From positions 502,344,536 through 502,408,535 of the forward strand of contig NC_085137.1 of assembly GCF_035046485.1 (NCBI RefSeq): DNA of 64,000 bases. The letters run 5' to 3'. Both the position numbers and the translations under genes were made by a program. This stretch comes from Aedes albopictus (taxonomy: Eukaryota > Arthropoda > Insecta > Diptera > Culicidae). Below the pieces are notes generated by a model that worked only from the letters and a program-made list of their open reading frames with translations, had not been told where the DNA came from and ran no database searches. Shown here in pieces: positions 20,861 to 30,358 of this stretch (position 1 is its first letter; each line of letters begins with the position of its first letter).

Positions 20861-21929
20861 GTTTGATTTGGGGAGTTTTCTTCGGAGACCGTCGTAATAA
20901 AGTAGACAATTCTGTGTTCACGTACTTTTATTGAATACCGCAGAATTGCAACAAAAAGCGACCGAGCTGATTGCGGTACACACCTAAACTACTTGTACAG
21001 AAAGATCGTTCAGCAAAACCAGTAACCACGCTCAAGTGCTTGTTACGAAACTCTAAATTTCCGAAGAAACCCCTTTAGGAATTTCAGAAGGGATTCCTGA
21101 AGAAATTTCTGTAGCAATTCATATTTTTTTTTTTTAAGTAATTCGTAATGGAATTCCAGGGGAAATAAATTCTCGGAGACATTCTCATTTGAATATTTAG
21201 GACATTTATGCAAATAACTTTTTTGTGTATGTTCATTGCTCAGAATATTGACTTTTGAATCAACCATACATATTTTAGGAGACAAAAAAAAATCGATCGT
21301 TACAAGCTAACGAGATGATGGTTTATTTGTTATTTAGCGAGACTTGCTAATATATGCCAATAACTCCGTGCCTTTTATCAAAAGCTTTCATGTAGTTTTT
21401 ATATTTTTTGTTATACAATTTAAGTAAAAATAAAATAAAAAATTGCTTCGATTTAATAGACATTTCGAAAATTGACATGTACACTAAATCGAGGTATACC
21501 TGTATGATTTATAAAGCTAAACTAAATTTTTCGTGTACCTACTTAGCAAATTTTGAAAGATTCGCAGGTTCGTCAAGTCAACTACAAGGTCCCGAGTCAC
21601 CTGAATATTTTCCTTTAATTTTTGCATTGATCAAATAATTTGAATGGTTCGTTAACAACATGAAATAGTGGTTTGATTCAAATAAAGGTTGCATGAATCA
21701 CATCACTTACCAATATGAATCCCGATTCTGCGACTTTCCTCCCTCTCCACTAACGAAAACTCTTCCCTGCGACAGACGTAGAGAAGCAGAGGTGATCTCG
21801 GTTTCTAGTAAGCAACGATGACCGTAAGGACCAAGCAGGCACCGTTATTGACAAACGGTAAGCTGCTTCGATTGTTGTTATCAAGCAAGGAATAGGAACT
21901 ACGAATTATACGGTTATCTATGCTCATGC
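20861..21929. other. Unassigned region with a short repeat remnant
   Basis: Apart from the GGAATTCC remnant at 21055-21170, nothing is recognised. The frame at 21408-21638 is low-complexity and AT-rich, with no motif. Confidence 0.25.
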
Positions 21930-22375
21930 TCATGCTCTATCTTCTAGTTTTTATCTTCCATATTCTCTTCTTCATCTTCGGTATTTTGTCTTCAAATTTG
22001 TTGTTTGCATATTTTTTCTTCTAATCTTATAACTTCTATTATGTTTTATCTTTCATCTACTCGTCTTTATCTTATGTATATATTTTCTATTTTTCTTTAC
22101 CTTTTGCTTTCTATTTTCAATCTTCCATTATGGATATTTTATTTACAAATTTCTGTATTTTACTTTCTAGCTTTCATTTTATTGTGTTTTATCTACTATC
22201 TCCTATGATCAATCCTCTGTTTTCTGTCTTCTATTTTCCATTCTATCTTCCCATTGGCTGTCTTCTGCCTTTTTCAAACTTTTATTTGCAATCTTGTAGC
22301 TCCTATCCTCAACTTTTTTATATTTTGTATCTTTTTCTGAAATTTTTAAATGATTTGATTTTTTTCATGATTTTT
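21930..22375. repeat. T/C-rich TTCTATCTTC tract
   Basis: Same kind of degenerate pyrimidine tract as 14755-15350 (TATCTTCTAG, TTCTATTTTC, TATCTTCCCATT). Translations look like transmembrane peptides only because of T-rich codons. Confidence 0.6.
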
Positions 22376-22439
22376 CGTCAAATGAAAACACTTTAAAACC
22401 TTTGGCGTGAGAACGGTGCTTCTTGTTTTCCACAATGTA

Positions 22440-23037
22440 CAGTATGCGGCAGGAAAAAATGCGAAAGTGTTTTTCAACTTCAAACCTCATTTTCGTCCAT
22501 TTGACATGACCCAATCTATGTTTCAACGTTCCATGATCTATAATAGGCTAGTTTTCTGAAAAGTTAATTAAAAAATTTCCCATTTTGGTCACTAACCTTT
22601 ACAGGGCGGCGCCTGAAGATGAAGACAACCAGAATTTTCAAACCGCAGAAAATCACACAGGTCGCTAAATTTCGCATCTGATAAAACAAAATTTTTGATT
22701 TTCTCTACAATATCATCAAATATATGTACTTATTTCATCTGGTATGTGAAACTACATGGCTCTGGATCAGTGTGGTCTGGTTGTTCATCGAATTTGAGCT
22801 AATTTTGTTACTGTTATAGTCATTTTGTTTAATGACCATTGGGCGCGCAGTTTATTGATATCCGCTTATTAGGCCTACATTACCACATGTTAAACATCAA
22901 ATATGTTCATTTTTATTTTTCAGTGCTAGAATATAGACATTGACTGATACACTGTCATGAAAAAATAGTCATACATATCCCATATTTAGCGTGTAATAGT
23001 GCCTTGAACTTTTCGCATTTTTTCCTGCCGCACCCTG
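22440..23037. mobile_element. TA-flanked MITE with GCGGCAGGAAAAAATGCG ends
   Basis: The left end is CAGTATGCGGCAGGAAAAAA and the right end is its complement, TTTTTTCCTGCCGCACCCTG. TA lies at 22438-22439 and 23038-23039. The terminal match covers about 30 bp. The 598-bp interior has no coding frame. Non-autonomous Tc1/mariner-type by its ends and TA duplication (inference). Confidence 0.75.
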
Positions 23038-23039
23038 TA

Positions 23040-24989
23040 CATTCGGTTGGGTCACCAATTGACGAAGCTGTTTATGTTTTTGCTTTTCTCGTATTGTTAT
23101 CCCCATACTGCTGGAAAGCTAGTTAAGAGGCACTCATAAAACGAGCCATGCAAGGACTGTCACTCCGTTGTTTCTATGATTACATTTTGAGCCCGACCAC
23201 GTCCACATTCGGTCAGTGGAACAACAAAAACAGTTTGCTTCTCGATTCTCCACGGAGTACCCTCACGTCGCGTCGTAGCAGAATTCTATCACTCCGCCTT
23301 TATGTGGTCAGCTTGTCTGTCTGGCTAGCGGAACCACATGAAGCTTATCGCCTGCTGCCTTTTACAAGGAAGGCATCGAGAAAATAGCGAAACAGTTAAG
23401 CATTTGATGAAATTAGTCTTGTACCCATCTTTGGTTCTTCTGATTGGACCAGGACGGTGTGGATGGTTCTGCCTGCTAAACTTACGTAACTGGACTGTTG
23501 CATGCTGATGATGATTGAGCACATCAGACCCACTTTTTTTAAGACAGATTTACCAGCATGGGGAGTTAGTTCGATTATTGTTCGGATTCGCTCGTGTGAA
23601 TATGAGCTCGTTAGATTGCGCAATTACACGGTGGCAATGTGGAGCAAGTGGAGAGCTGTTAGAATGGTGTTAGAAGGAGGCCGAGAGTAGTGAATGTCTA
23701 AACAAACTGCACGAATGTTCTTTAAAAAATGAATAAATGGCGGTGAGTCTAACGGCTATAGGTGATTGTTGAAAGAAAGAACAAAATTATAACATCGTAT
23801 AAAAAATTTTCATTCCTTTGTTATTTATGAATAAGAACAAATTAGAATTTAGTGTGTATATCGAGGTTTGACTGCGAAAATTTTTCGTCACAGTAAACCT
23901 ACCTAGTGTAGAAGAATTTTCACGACTTTCTTCGAATAGTGGCCAACCTACTTCCATAACTGGCGATAAGCGACGCTGACGAATAAAATTCAACGCACTG
24001 GTGCATATGCGATGACCATCTTGACCTAAAACAAACTCGTCAATGTCGACGGACCAGTGAAGAGAATTGTCAGACAAAAGAGGCACAAAACAAGCAACAA
24101 AGAAGGTGCGACGATTACTCTTTATCCCTACTGGTAACAGATAATGACATGATCTCGAATTTTTTTGTTGCAGACAAAACGGAAGCTGAATTTGTTGCGT
24201 ACTTTTCAACTCGTGAATAATCAATTATTGCTAACCCAAAGTCGAAACTGTTTGATGATAGAGCTTCACCAGAGTTGCAGTGTTTACCGACTCGAAGTTA
24301 CCGTTCGAAAATCGCAATGCAAGGCTTAAAAATCTCTAAACTCGTGGTGTACGATGTTAATCCCATTATTTTCAAGTTGGGACAAACTTATGTCGCATGG
24401 GTTTGTTTGTCGCAACAAATACAGGTTGCGACATTGTCATTATTGTTGCGTGATGGTTGAATTTTGATTCACTGCGACGGACACAAGCAGTCACATAATG
24501 TGCACTGGAGGAAGGTGGATGGTCGCGTTTCTCTTATTACTCCCGATTTTATGAACCATGTGCGTGTAAACGCATAATGCTTCACTGTCGTCCACATGTA
24601 TGAGCAACAGGTTGTGGTTATCGTTCCGGAACATGCTGCTATGCTATTATCGCCGAATGGGATCAAGGTCAGAGCTGCACACAAGAGACTTCGTGGACCG
24701 TTATTCAAAAATTTGCATTTTTGGGAAAATTAATCAGTGATGGATGCGTGGTTGCAAAATTAAAGGCCAGTGGCTACGAAAATTGATTATAGTGATTTAT
24801 AGTGGACAACAACAATGCATCGCATATCCTTGTATCGTGTGAGAATAATTGACAACTTGCCCTCAAGATATTTATAATGGAAAATTATAAGACACCCCAG
24901 GATGACTTGAGTTGAGCAACAGCAACAATGGATTTGTCAATCACTACCTTGGGGTACTGAGTGCAAACACTGTTATGCTTTTTTTTAAC
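23040..24989. other. Unassigned region
   Basis: No gene supported. Open frames (for example 23787-24224 on minus, 145 codons, and 23148-23387 on plus) have no recognisable domain, no clear splice context and no repeat hallmark. Words with GTCGCA/TGCGAC near 24390-24480 hint at a decayed inverted-repeat element. Confidence 0.25.
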
Positions 24990-25030
24990 GGTGCAACGTC
25001 CCATCTGGGACAAAGTCTGCCTCTCAGCTT
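24990..25030 (-). mobile_element. Fragment of the Feilai-like SINE 3' region
   Basis: CAACGTCCCATCTGGGACAA followed by AGTCTGCCTCTCAGCTT is the reverse complement, with mismatches, of AAGCTGAGAAGCAGGCTTTG then TCCCAGTGAGGACGTT in the SINE at 25172-25450. The fragment is about 40 bp and inverted relative to that neighbouring copy. Confidence 0.6.
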
Positions 25031-25171
25031 TTTTTTTAACGTTATCTTTAATGAAAGACAGATTCAGAGACGAATGCCCCAGAGGTAAAGTCTCTCTAAA
25101 CAAAAAAAAAAAAAAAGACAGATTTTATCTCTATAACGAAAGTCGTATGAGTAACAGAACAATTTTTGACA

Positions 25172-25450
25172 TGGGACATCCATTAGCCGAGGCGGTAAAC
25201 GCACGGGTATTCAGCATGACCATGCTGAGGGTGACGGGTTCGATTCCCGGTTGGTCCAGGATCTTTTCGTAAAGGAAATGTCCTTGACTTCCTTGGGCAT
25301 AGAGTATCTTCGTGCCTGCCACACGATATACACATGCAAAATGGTCATTGGCAGAGGAAGCTCTCAGTTAATAACTGTGGAAGTGCTCATAGTACACTAA
25401 GCTGAGAAGCAGGCTTTGTCCCAGTGAGGACGTTACGCCAAGATGAGGAG
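25172..25450 (+). mobile_element. tRNA-derived SINE, Feilai-like (copy 1)
   Basis: The tRNA-like head has box A at TAGCCGAGGCGGTAAACG and box B at GGGTTCGATTCCCGG, 50 nt downstream, followed by a tRNA-unrelated body (CTTGGGCATAGAGTATCTTC, GGAAGCTCTCAGTTAATAAC, GCTGAGAAGCAGGCTTTGTC) and a GA-rich tail. It is nearly identical to 56684-56960. Organisation and tail agree with Feilai, the highly repeated Aedes SINE; the name is from memory and not checked. No confident target duplication was seen for this copy. Confidence 0.8.
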
Positions 25451-25489
25451 AGGAGGATCCATTAATTACGCCATAAAAAAATTTACCCC

Positions 25490-25725
25490 TTCGATTATAT
25501 TTGCTTTCTTCCGGATGTTTCGGGATATTTTTCGGGGATTTAACTCTGCATTTGAAGGTTTCTCCGTGGGTTCCTCTCACGATTGTTTCTGGTACTTGTT
25601 CCAAGATTCCATTCGGATTCCTCTCGAGAATCTTTTCGGTATTTATCTCGAGATTAACACCTAGATTAATCTCTGGGAATTCGCACAAGGTTTTTTCCAG
25701 GTTTTCCTCTAATTTCTAAAAGGAT
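25490..25725. repeat. Short GGAATTCC-type block
   Basis: Pyrimidine-rich degenerate units (GATTCCTCTCGAGAATC, TTCTCTGGGAATTC). Small frames inside are artefacts. Confidence 0.5.
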
Positions 25726-25732
25726 TTTTCCT

Positions 25733-25870
25733 CCACGCCGAGGACCTGGGATCGAATCCCACTCCCGACAAACTCACAAAATGTGAAATCTTCTTTCGGA
25801 AGGGAAGTAACGCGTGGGTTCTGAGATGAACTAGCCTAGGGCTAAAAATCTTGTAAAACAGATAAAAAAA
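25733..25870 (+). mobile_element. 5'-truncated second tRNA-derived SINE
   Basis: Contains a box-B-like CTGGGATCGAATCCCACTCC but no box A, then TTCTTTCGGAAGGGAAGTAA, GATGAACTAGCCTAGGGCT and an A-rich end. Different from the Feilai-like copies. The order is typical of an insect tRNA SINE whose 5' half is missing. Confidence 0.6.
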
Positions 25871-26340
25871 GTATTTTTTCCTGGGATTTCTATAGGAACT
25901 CCTGCAAGTTTTCTTCAAGTATTTCTGTAAGGATTTTTTCATGAACTCATTCAAGAATTTATTTATGAATTCCACATGGCAGTCACCCACGGAACCATAG
26001 TATGCTACTCTCGTGATATTTTCATATTTCATTCTAAATTCCTATAGTTATTCAATTTATCCTCAGTATACTCCCTGGTTTTCACCTTGCATTTCTTCTA
26101 AAATTGTTTAACATATTCCTAGTCTAGTCTAGTCTAGTCTACACATTTTTTTCCTCCCATGTTGGGGAAATTAGCAGTGGCTACTGCTACTGCAGAGGTA
26201 CTGCAGATATTCTTGTTGGAATCCAGCATTTATTTTGATTTTTTTTCCAAAAATTCCTTCCGTGAAACCTTCAGGGTTTTTTAGAATTCTTCCATGGATG
26301 ACTGCCGCAATTGACAAATGGAGAGATAGATTTGTGAAAA
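25871..26340. other. Spacer with a CTAGT pentanucleotide run
   Basis: Short GGAATTCC-like stretches at 25880-25980 and 26225-26300 flank a (CTAGT)n microsatellite of about five units near 26119-26142. No gene. Confidence 0.4.
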
Positions 26341-26344
26341 AAAA

Positions 26345-26421
26345 ATACTACATAATTTGGTGGGATTCGAACCCACGACTCCGTATCGCTAGTCCGGCGC
26401 TTTAACCAACTAAGCCACAGA
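26345..26421 (-). tRNA. tRNA-like sequence, probably pseudogene or SINE head
   Basis: On minus it reads GTGGCTTAGTTGGTTAAAGC (D arm with box A), CCGGACTAGCGATACGG (anticodon arm, loop CTAGCGA, anticodon AGC if folded this way), then GTGGGTTCGAATCCCAC (perfect 5-bp T stem, box B). The anticodon stem has one mismatch and the acceptor stem pairs poorly (about five of seven), so it is probably not a working tRNA gene. The body most resembles a Thr-type tRNA with an altered anticodon loop. Confidence 0.45.
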
Positions 26422-26807
26422 ACAAGTTACGATTCTGCAGATTTTAGATGTCAACCTAACGCACTCTCGCGGCCTATAGGGCACTGCATTGTTTTGATTT
26501 TGTATGGCATTTTTAGACGTTTCTTGGCCTTGTTGTATACAAAATTTCTGTAAGAGTGAAGGAGAAGGAGAGAATTTCATGCAGTGCCCTATGAACAACA
26601 AGTGTGAGCGTAATGATTTTTTTTTGCAATTTCTCATAGTAATAGCCTGTTTTATCTCACGCAAATCTGCCAGGAAAAGGCCTACTTTCCCCCACCACCG
26701 TCACCGACTACCTGATCGGTACAAGCTCAGTATGTGATGAACGCTCAACGCGAGCTTCCCGTGCTTCTTTAACCCGTGCAGGCACCCTTAAATGAATTTC
26801 AAGAGTA
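26422..26807. other. Unassigned spacer
   Basis: CTATAGGGCACTGCATTG near 26475-26492 has the inverted word CATGCAGTGCCCTATG at 26578-26593, bracketing about 100 bp with matching inner words. A small foldback element is possible. Confidence 0.35.
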
Positions 26808-27697
26808 GAGTAAAGTTAGGCAAAAGTTCGAGTGGGGCAAGAGTTTCTTTTGAAGTTTTTGAGCTCAATTCAAATTATTTCTTTCGGGTGTCAAGGTTGT
26901 TCGAACCCTTTTTGAAAAAGAGTCTTTCACTCCAAAAATTATGAAAATTGATTAATATTCCGAGAAGTTATGACAAAATGTTGGTTTTTTATCAAAAAAT
27001 TGGAACATGCGATGGCCCTTCCAACGCATGGAATGAAATTTTAATGAAATCGAATTCGATATTTTATTTTGGGGCGTAGCTAGGTATATTTTGAAGATGC
27101 TCTAGCATGTATAACTTTTTGCAAAAAAGATTTGGAAATCGTATTTTACACATAGTGGGGCAAAAGTTCGAGTCATGTGGCAACTTTAGGTATAAACCTA
27201 TAATTCTGCAAAATGTACATATTATCTCTAAGAGTGATGGAATTAGTGAGAAAATTCGATTAAAGTTGAACAAAAATGTTGTTTTATCTGAATTTGGCGG
27301 AAAACTACTAATTTTTGGTGTAGTAAATTTAACCCTGATTTGGGTAAAATCCAAATCGAATTTTAAAGTGTATTCCAGTTCTAACATCAAATATTAAGTG
27401 GTTTCAGGTATTCCTATTACCAAAGTGTCAAAATAGTGTGCTACGGTTAGCGAAATTCCACAAACACTAGATTCGAACTTTTGCCCCAGTGGTGGGGCAA
27501 GAGTTCGAATAAAACACACACATACAAAAAGTGTTGTAACTAAAAATTGAAAAGACATTTGGCGTAACTTTGTTCAGCAAAATTTTAGCTCATGGATGGT
27601 AGAATCACCACACGGAATTTATTTATTTTTATCTGCTTCGATTTTTTGAAATAGGTTGAATTTTCAACTAAGGTCGAACTTTTGCCCCACCTTACTC
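26808..27697. mobile_element. TA-flanked element repeating GGGGCAAAAGTTCGA
   Basis: The left end is GAGTAAAGTTAGGCAAAAGT and the complement of the right end is GAGTAAGGTGGGGCAAAAGT; TA lies at 26806-26807 and 27698-27699. The word GGGGCAAAAGTTCGA or a close variant appears at 26819, 26834 and 27157, inverted at 27473, direct at 27494, and inverted at 27674. No transposase is encoded. Right-end-like words at about 330 and 13430 suggest more copies. Confidence 0.7.
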
Positions 27698-27884
27698 TAA
27701 TTGATGGAATATCCTGATGGACAAGAGAAATTGATGGAAATGCCTGATGGATTTCTGCCAGAATTTTTTGTTGGGTGTCCTCCAGGAATTACTCCGATGA
27801 TTCCTTTAGGAATTTCTGCGATACATCTAGGAATTCCTCTCGGAATACCACCAGAAATTCATAATGGGATTCCTTTAGGAACTC
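27698..27884. repeat. Short GGAATTCC-type block
   Basis: Units such as AGGAATTCCTCTCGGAAT and GGAATTACTCC. The plus frame (Pro/Gly/Ile-rich) is repeat-derived and runs into the LINE at its right. Confidence 0.55.
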
Positions 27885-27887
27885 CCA

Positions 27888-28378
27888 GTGAATCTCGCTT
27901 CATCGCTGCATGCTCACTGCTCAGCCCTTTTAGATGGTATGGCCGTATGGGATCTTAAACAACTGAAGGTGCTCAAGAATTCTCTTGGTCTTACGCTAGA
28001 TCTGCTGTTCATCGGTGGGGATAAACACAAATCCTGTGAAATAGTGTCAGCTCCTGAGCCGCTTGTAAAGGCGGATTCATTTCATCCTCCGATGATTTCT
28101 CTCCTGAACTGCTCGCTCCGATTTGAAGAACTTGATGACACTGGAGTGTTTAATTTTCGTAAGACCAACTTTTGTGCGTTGAACATAGCCTTGCAAAATA
28201 TGGATTGGTCTCGACTGGATACTACTTCCGATCTAGACGCTGCAGTTGCAACTTTCAATAGAATCCTTACCGATACGTTCCGTAACTACGTTCCCGTTGT
28301 CCAATCCCGCCCTCGTCCACCTTGGTCGAATGGTTAGCTTCGGCATTTGAGGCGAAAACGTGCAGCTGCTCTCCGGCG
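27888..28378 (+). pseudogene. LINE 1 endonuclease C-terminus
   Basis: The frame has LLDGMAVWDLKQLK, LDLLFIGGDKHKSCE and a degraded terminal endonuclease motif (KADSFHPPMI where SDHxxI is usual), then the linker FNFRKTNFCALN and PPWSN. A TAG stop follows at 28335-28337, after which the same frame continues LRHLRRKRAAALRR up to the MITE insertion. Catalytic upstream motifs are absent because of truncation, so no activity is expected. Confidence 0.75.
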
Positions 28379-28968
28379 CACACTGGGGCAGGATTGAAAA
28401 TACACAGAAAAAAACCTCTAGCTCGTCGAGATGTCGAGATCCTCATTTGGTGTCTTCAGAGAAAATATTTCTATGCAAGAACGTCCTATATACATTTTGC
28501 GTGATTTTCGGGAACTTTCTATATAAAATCAATACATATTTTTTTTCAACTAATTTCCACGATATATGTTTTATTTTAGTATTTTTCATTATTATAACTC
28601 AAAAACGGACATTAAATTTGTTTAAAAAGGTATTTTTATGAAAAAAATCGATTTTAGGTAGGTATTTTATAAATCGGTTAATATCTCTAGAATAGTAGGC
28701 TTAGGAAATTTTACGTCTTCAGCAAACTTCGCAGCATAAATAGCCGAACAACTTTGCCGAAGACACCATATCGCTAAAATGTAATTTGGCCAAGATGACT
28801 TATAGGACTTTTATGTGAATAACGTAAGAAAAACTGACTACCGCTCAGAATATCGACCATGTCCATAGAAATATTTTCTCTGAAGACAGCAAATGAGTAT
28901 CTTGACATCTCGACGAGCTAGAGGTTTTTTTCCTTGTTTTTTTTTCAGTTCTGCCCCAGTGTGCGGCG
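28374..28968. mobile_element. MITE in LINE 1 with CGGCG duplication
   Basis: The element proper is 28379-28963 (585 bp), starting CACACTGGGGCAG and ending CTGCCCCAGTGTG. It is flanked by CGGCG at 28374-28378 and 28964-28968. Inverted ends reach about 110 bp and include CTCTAGCTCGTCGAGATGTC and AGAGAAAATATTTCTATG. Removing the insert with one CGGCG restores an uninterrupted LINE frame across the junction, which confirms the boundaries. Superfamily not assigned; a 5-bp duplication is uncommon for the TA-type elements elsewhere in the window. Confidence 0.85.
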
Positions 28969-30124
28969 CTTCTCAAACAACAGAAATATGTTCACAAAAC
29001 AAGCATTTTTGCTAGCTAGTAATAAGTACAAATCGCTGAATCGTAAACTTCATAACCGTTATGCTAGACGAACTCAAGATAGTCTGAGACGAAATCCTCG
29101 ACACTTTTGGTCCTTTGTCAACAGCAAGCGTAAGGAAAGTAGACTATCACGTAGTATGTTTCTGGGATCAGAAACGGCGAATTCTTTGCAGGACAGTTGT
29201 AACCTTTTCGCAAAACATTTCTCGGGTGCCTTCTATCAAAGTCCAGTTAATCCGGAGTCCATTCAAAATGCACTCAACAGCGTTCCTACTGATTCAGTGG
29301 CCATAAACCTCTGCTAATTTTCTGATGAAGATATTCTCTTCGCAATCAGCAAGTTAAAGTCCTCGTTGAATTTACATCACACGCTATTAAAGTAATGGAG
29401 GCCGGTGGTCAAGTGGATGCCATCTACCGACCTGAAATCTGCTTTCGATCGGGTGAACCTTAGTATTCTGCTAGCTAAAATGCAGTGTCTGGGTGCTACT
29501 GCTAGATTTACCTCATGGCTGCAATCATATTTGGACCACCGTGTTCTCTATGTAAAGATTGGAAGTGCAATCTCTGATTACTTTCATGCCTGTTCTGGAG
29601 TTCCTCAAGGAAGTAACCTGGGTCCGTTGCTTTTCTCGATATTTTTCAACGATATCTGTCTGGTGCTCCCTGATGGATGCAGACTACTCTACGCGGACGA
29701 TCTTAAAATATTTCTGCAGATTAAATCTAAGGAAGATTGCGAGGAGGTACAGCGACTAGCAGATCTTTTCGAAGACTGGTGCTTAAGAAACATGCTAGCT
29801 ATAAGCATCTCAAAATGTTCCATAATTTCGTTTACGCGAAGAAAAACTCCCATTATTTGGAATTACAAGATGTTCGGGATCCAACTGCAACGAGTCTCTG
29901 TAGTGAAAGACCTTGGAGTGCTACTTCACACTAAGCTATCGTTTGTGGAGCATTATTCTCCTATCATCTCTAAAGCTACCAAGAACCTCGGCTTCGTATT
30001 CAGGATAACAAACGAGTTTCGTGATCCGTACTGCTTGCGCGCTTTGTGCATGTCATTGGTGCGGTCTGTACTAGAATCGGCGTCTATTGTGTGGTGTCCT
30101 TACACTGACATCTGGGGAAGATAG
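28969..30124 (+). pseudogene. LINE 1 reverse transcriptase, internally deleted
   Basis: The first part (to 29317) carries the pre-RT linker NKYKSLNRKLHNRYARR and FWSFVNSKRKESR. After stops near 29317 and 29390 the frame resumes with motif A (DLKSAFDRVN), motif B (GVPQGSNLGPLLF) and the catalytic YADD at 29690-29701, then KDLGVLL and a thumb-like region. The fingers segment expected between FAISKLKSS and motif A is missing. A TAG at 30122-30124 ends the frame, after which the same frame reads IEAVQKSFIRNSLRFLPW. Not functional. Confidence 0.85.
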
Positions 30125-30358
30125 ATTGAAGCTGTCCAGAAGAGTTTTATTAGAAATTCCCTCAGATTTTTACCGTGGAATAATCCGGATAATTTACCGC
30201 CCTACGAAGAACGCTGTCGTCTTTTGGACAACGACTTCCTGCGGCTGGAGTTTCATCGGACAGATTATGGCCAAAATGAACAAATTAGGGCAATGTGTAC
30301 CAGGGATGTTCCCTGATGGAATACCAGGCTAGAACATTTAAGGAAACAAGCTCGAAAG

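Larger units (their letters stand above)
27885..30260 (+). mobile_element. Truncated non-LTR retrotransposon (LINE 1) without RNase H
   Basis: The copy retains the end of an apurinic-type endonuclease domain, the linker, and the palm region of reverse transcriptase. It is 5'-truncated at its junction with a GGAATTCC block and is cut on the right by the neighbouring LOA-clade LINE near 30.26 kb. A 585-bp MITE sits at 28379-28963. Motif spacing suggests that a segment before motif A is deleted near 29330-29430. The clade was not assigned; the motifs are of the jockey/CR1 kind (inference). Confidence 0.85.

Noticed and set aside
23787..24224. 145-codon minus-strand frame as a gene
   Set aside because: No recognisable domain, no splice or promoter context, and surrounded by sequence with inverted words; kept as unassigned.
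25185..25260. Functional tRNA gene
   Set aside because: Box A and B are present, but the acceptor stem does not pair and the segment continues into a SINE body shared with 56684-56960.
25177..25447. ATCCATTA at both ends of SINE copy 1 as target duplication
   Set aside because: Comparison with copy 2 shows the left ATCCATTA lies inside the SINE, so the match is probably chance.
27701..27958. Pro/Gly-rich plus frame as a collagen-like gene
   Set aside because: Its first two thirds is GGAATTCC repeat and the rest is LINE endonuclease sequence in another frame.
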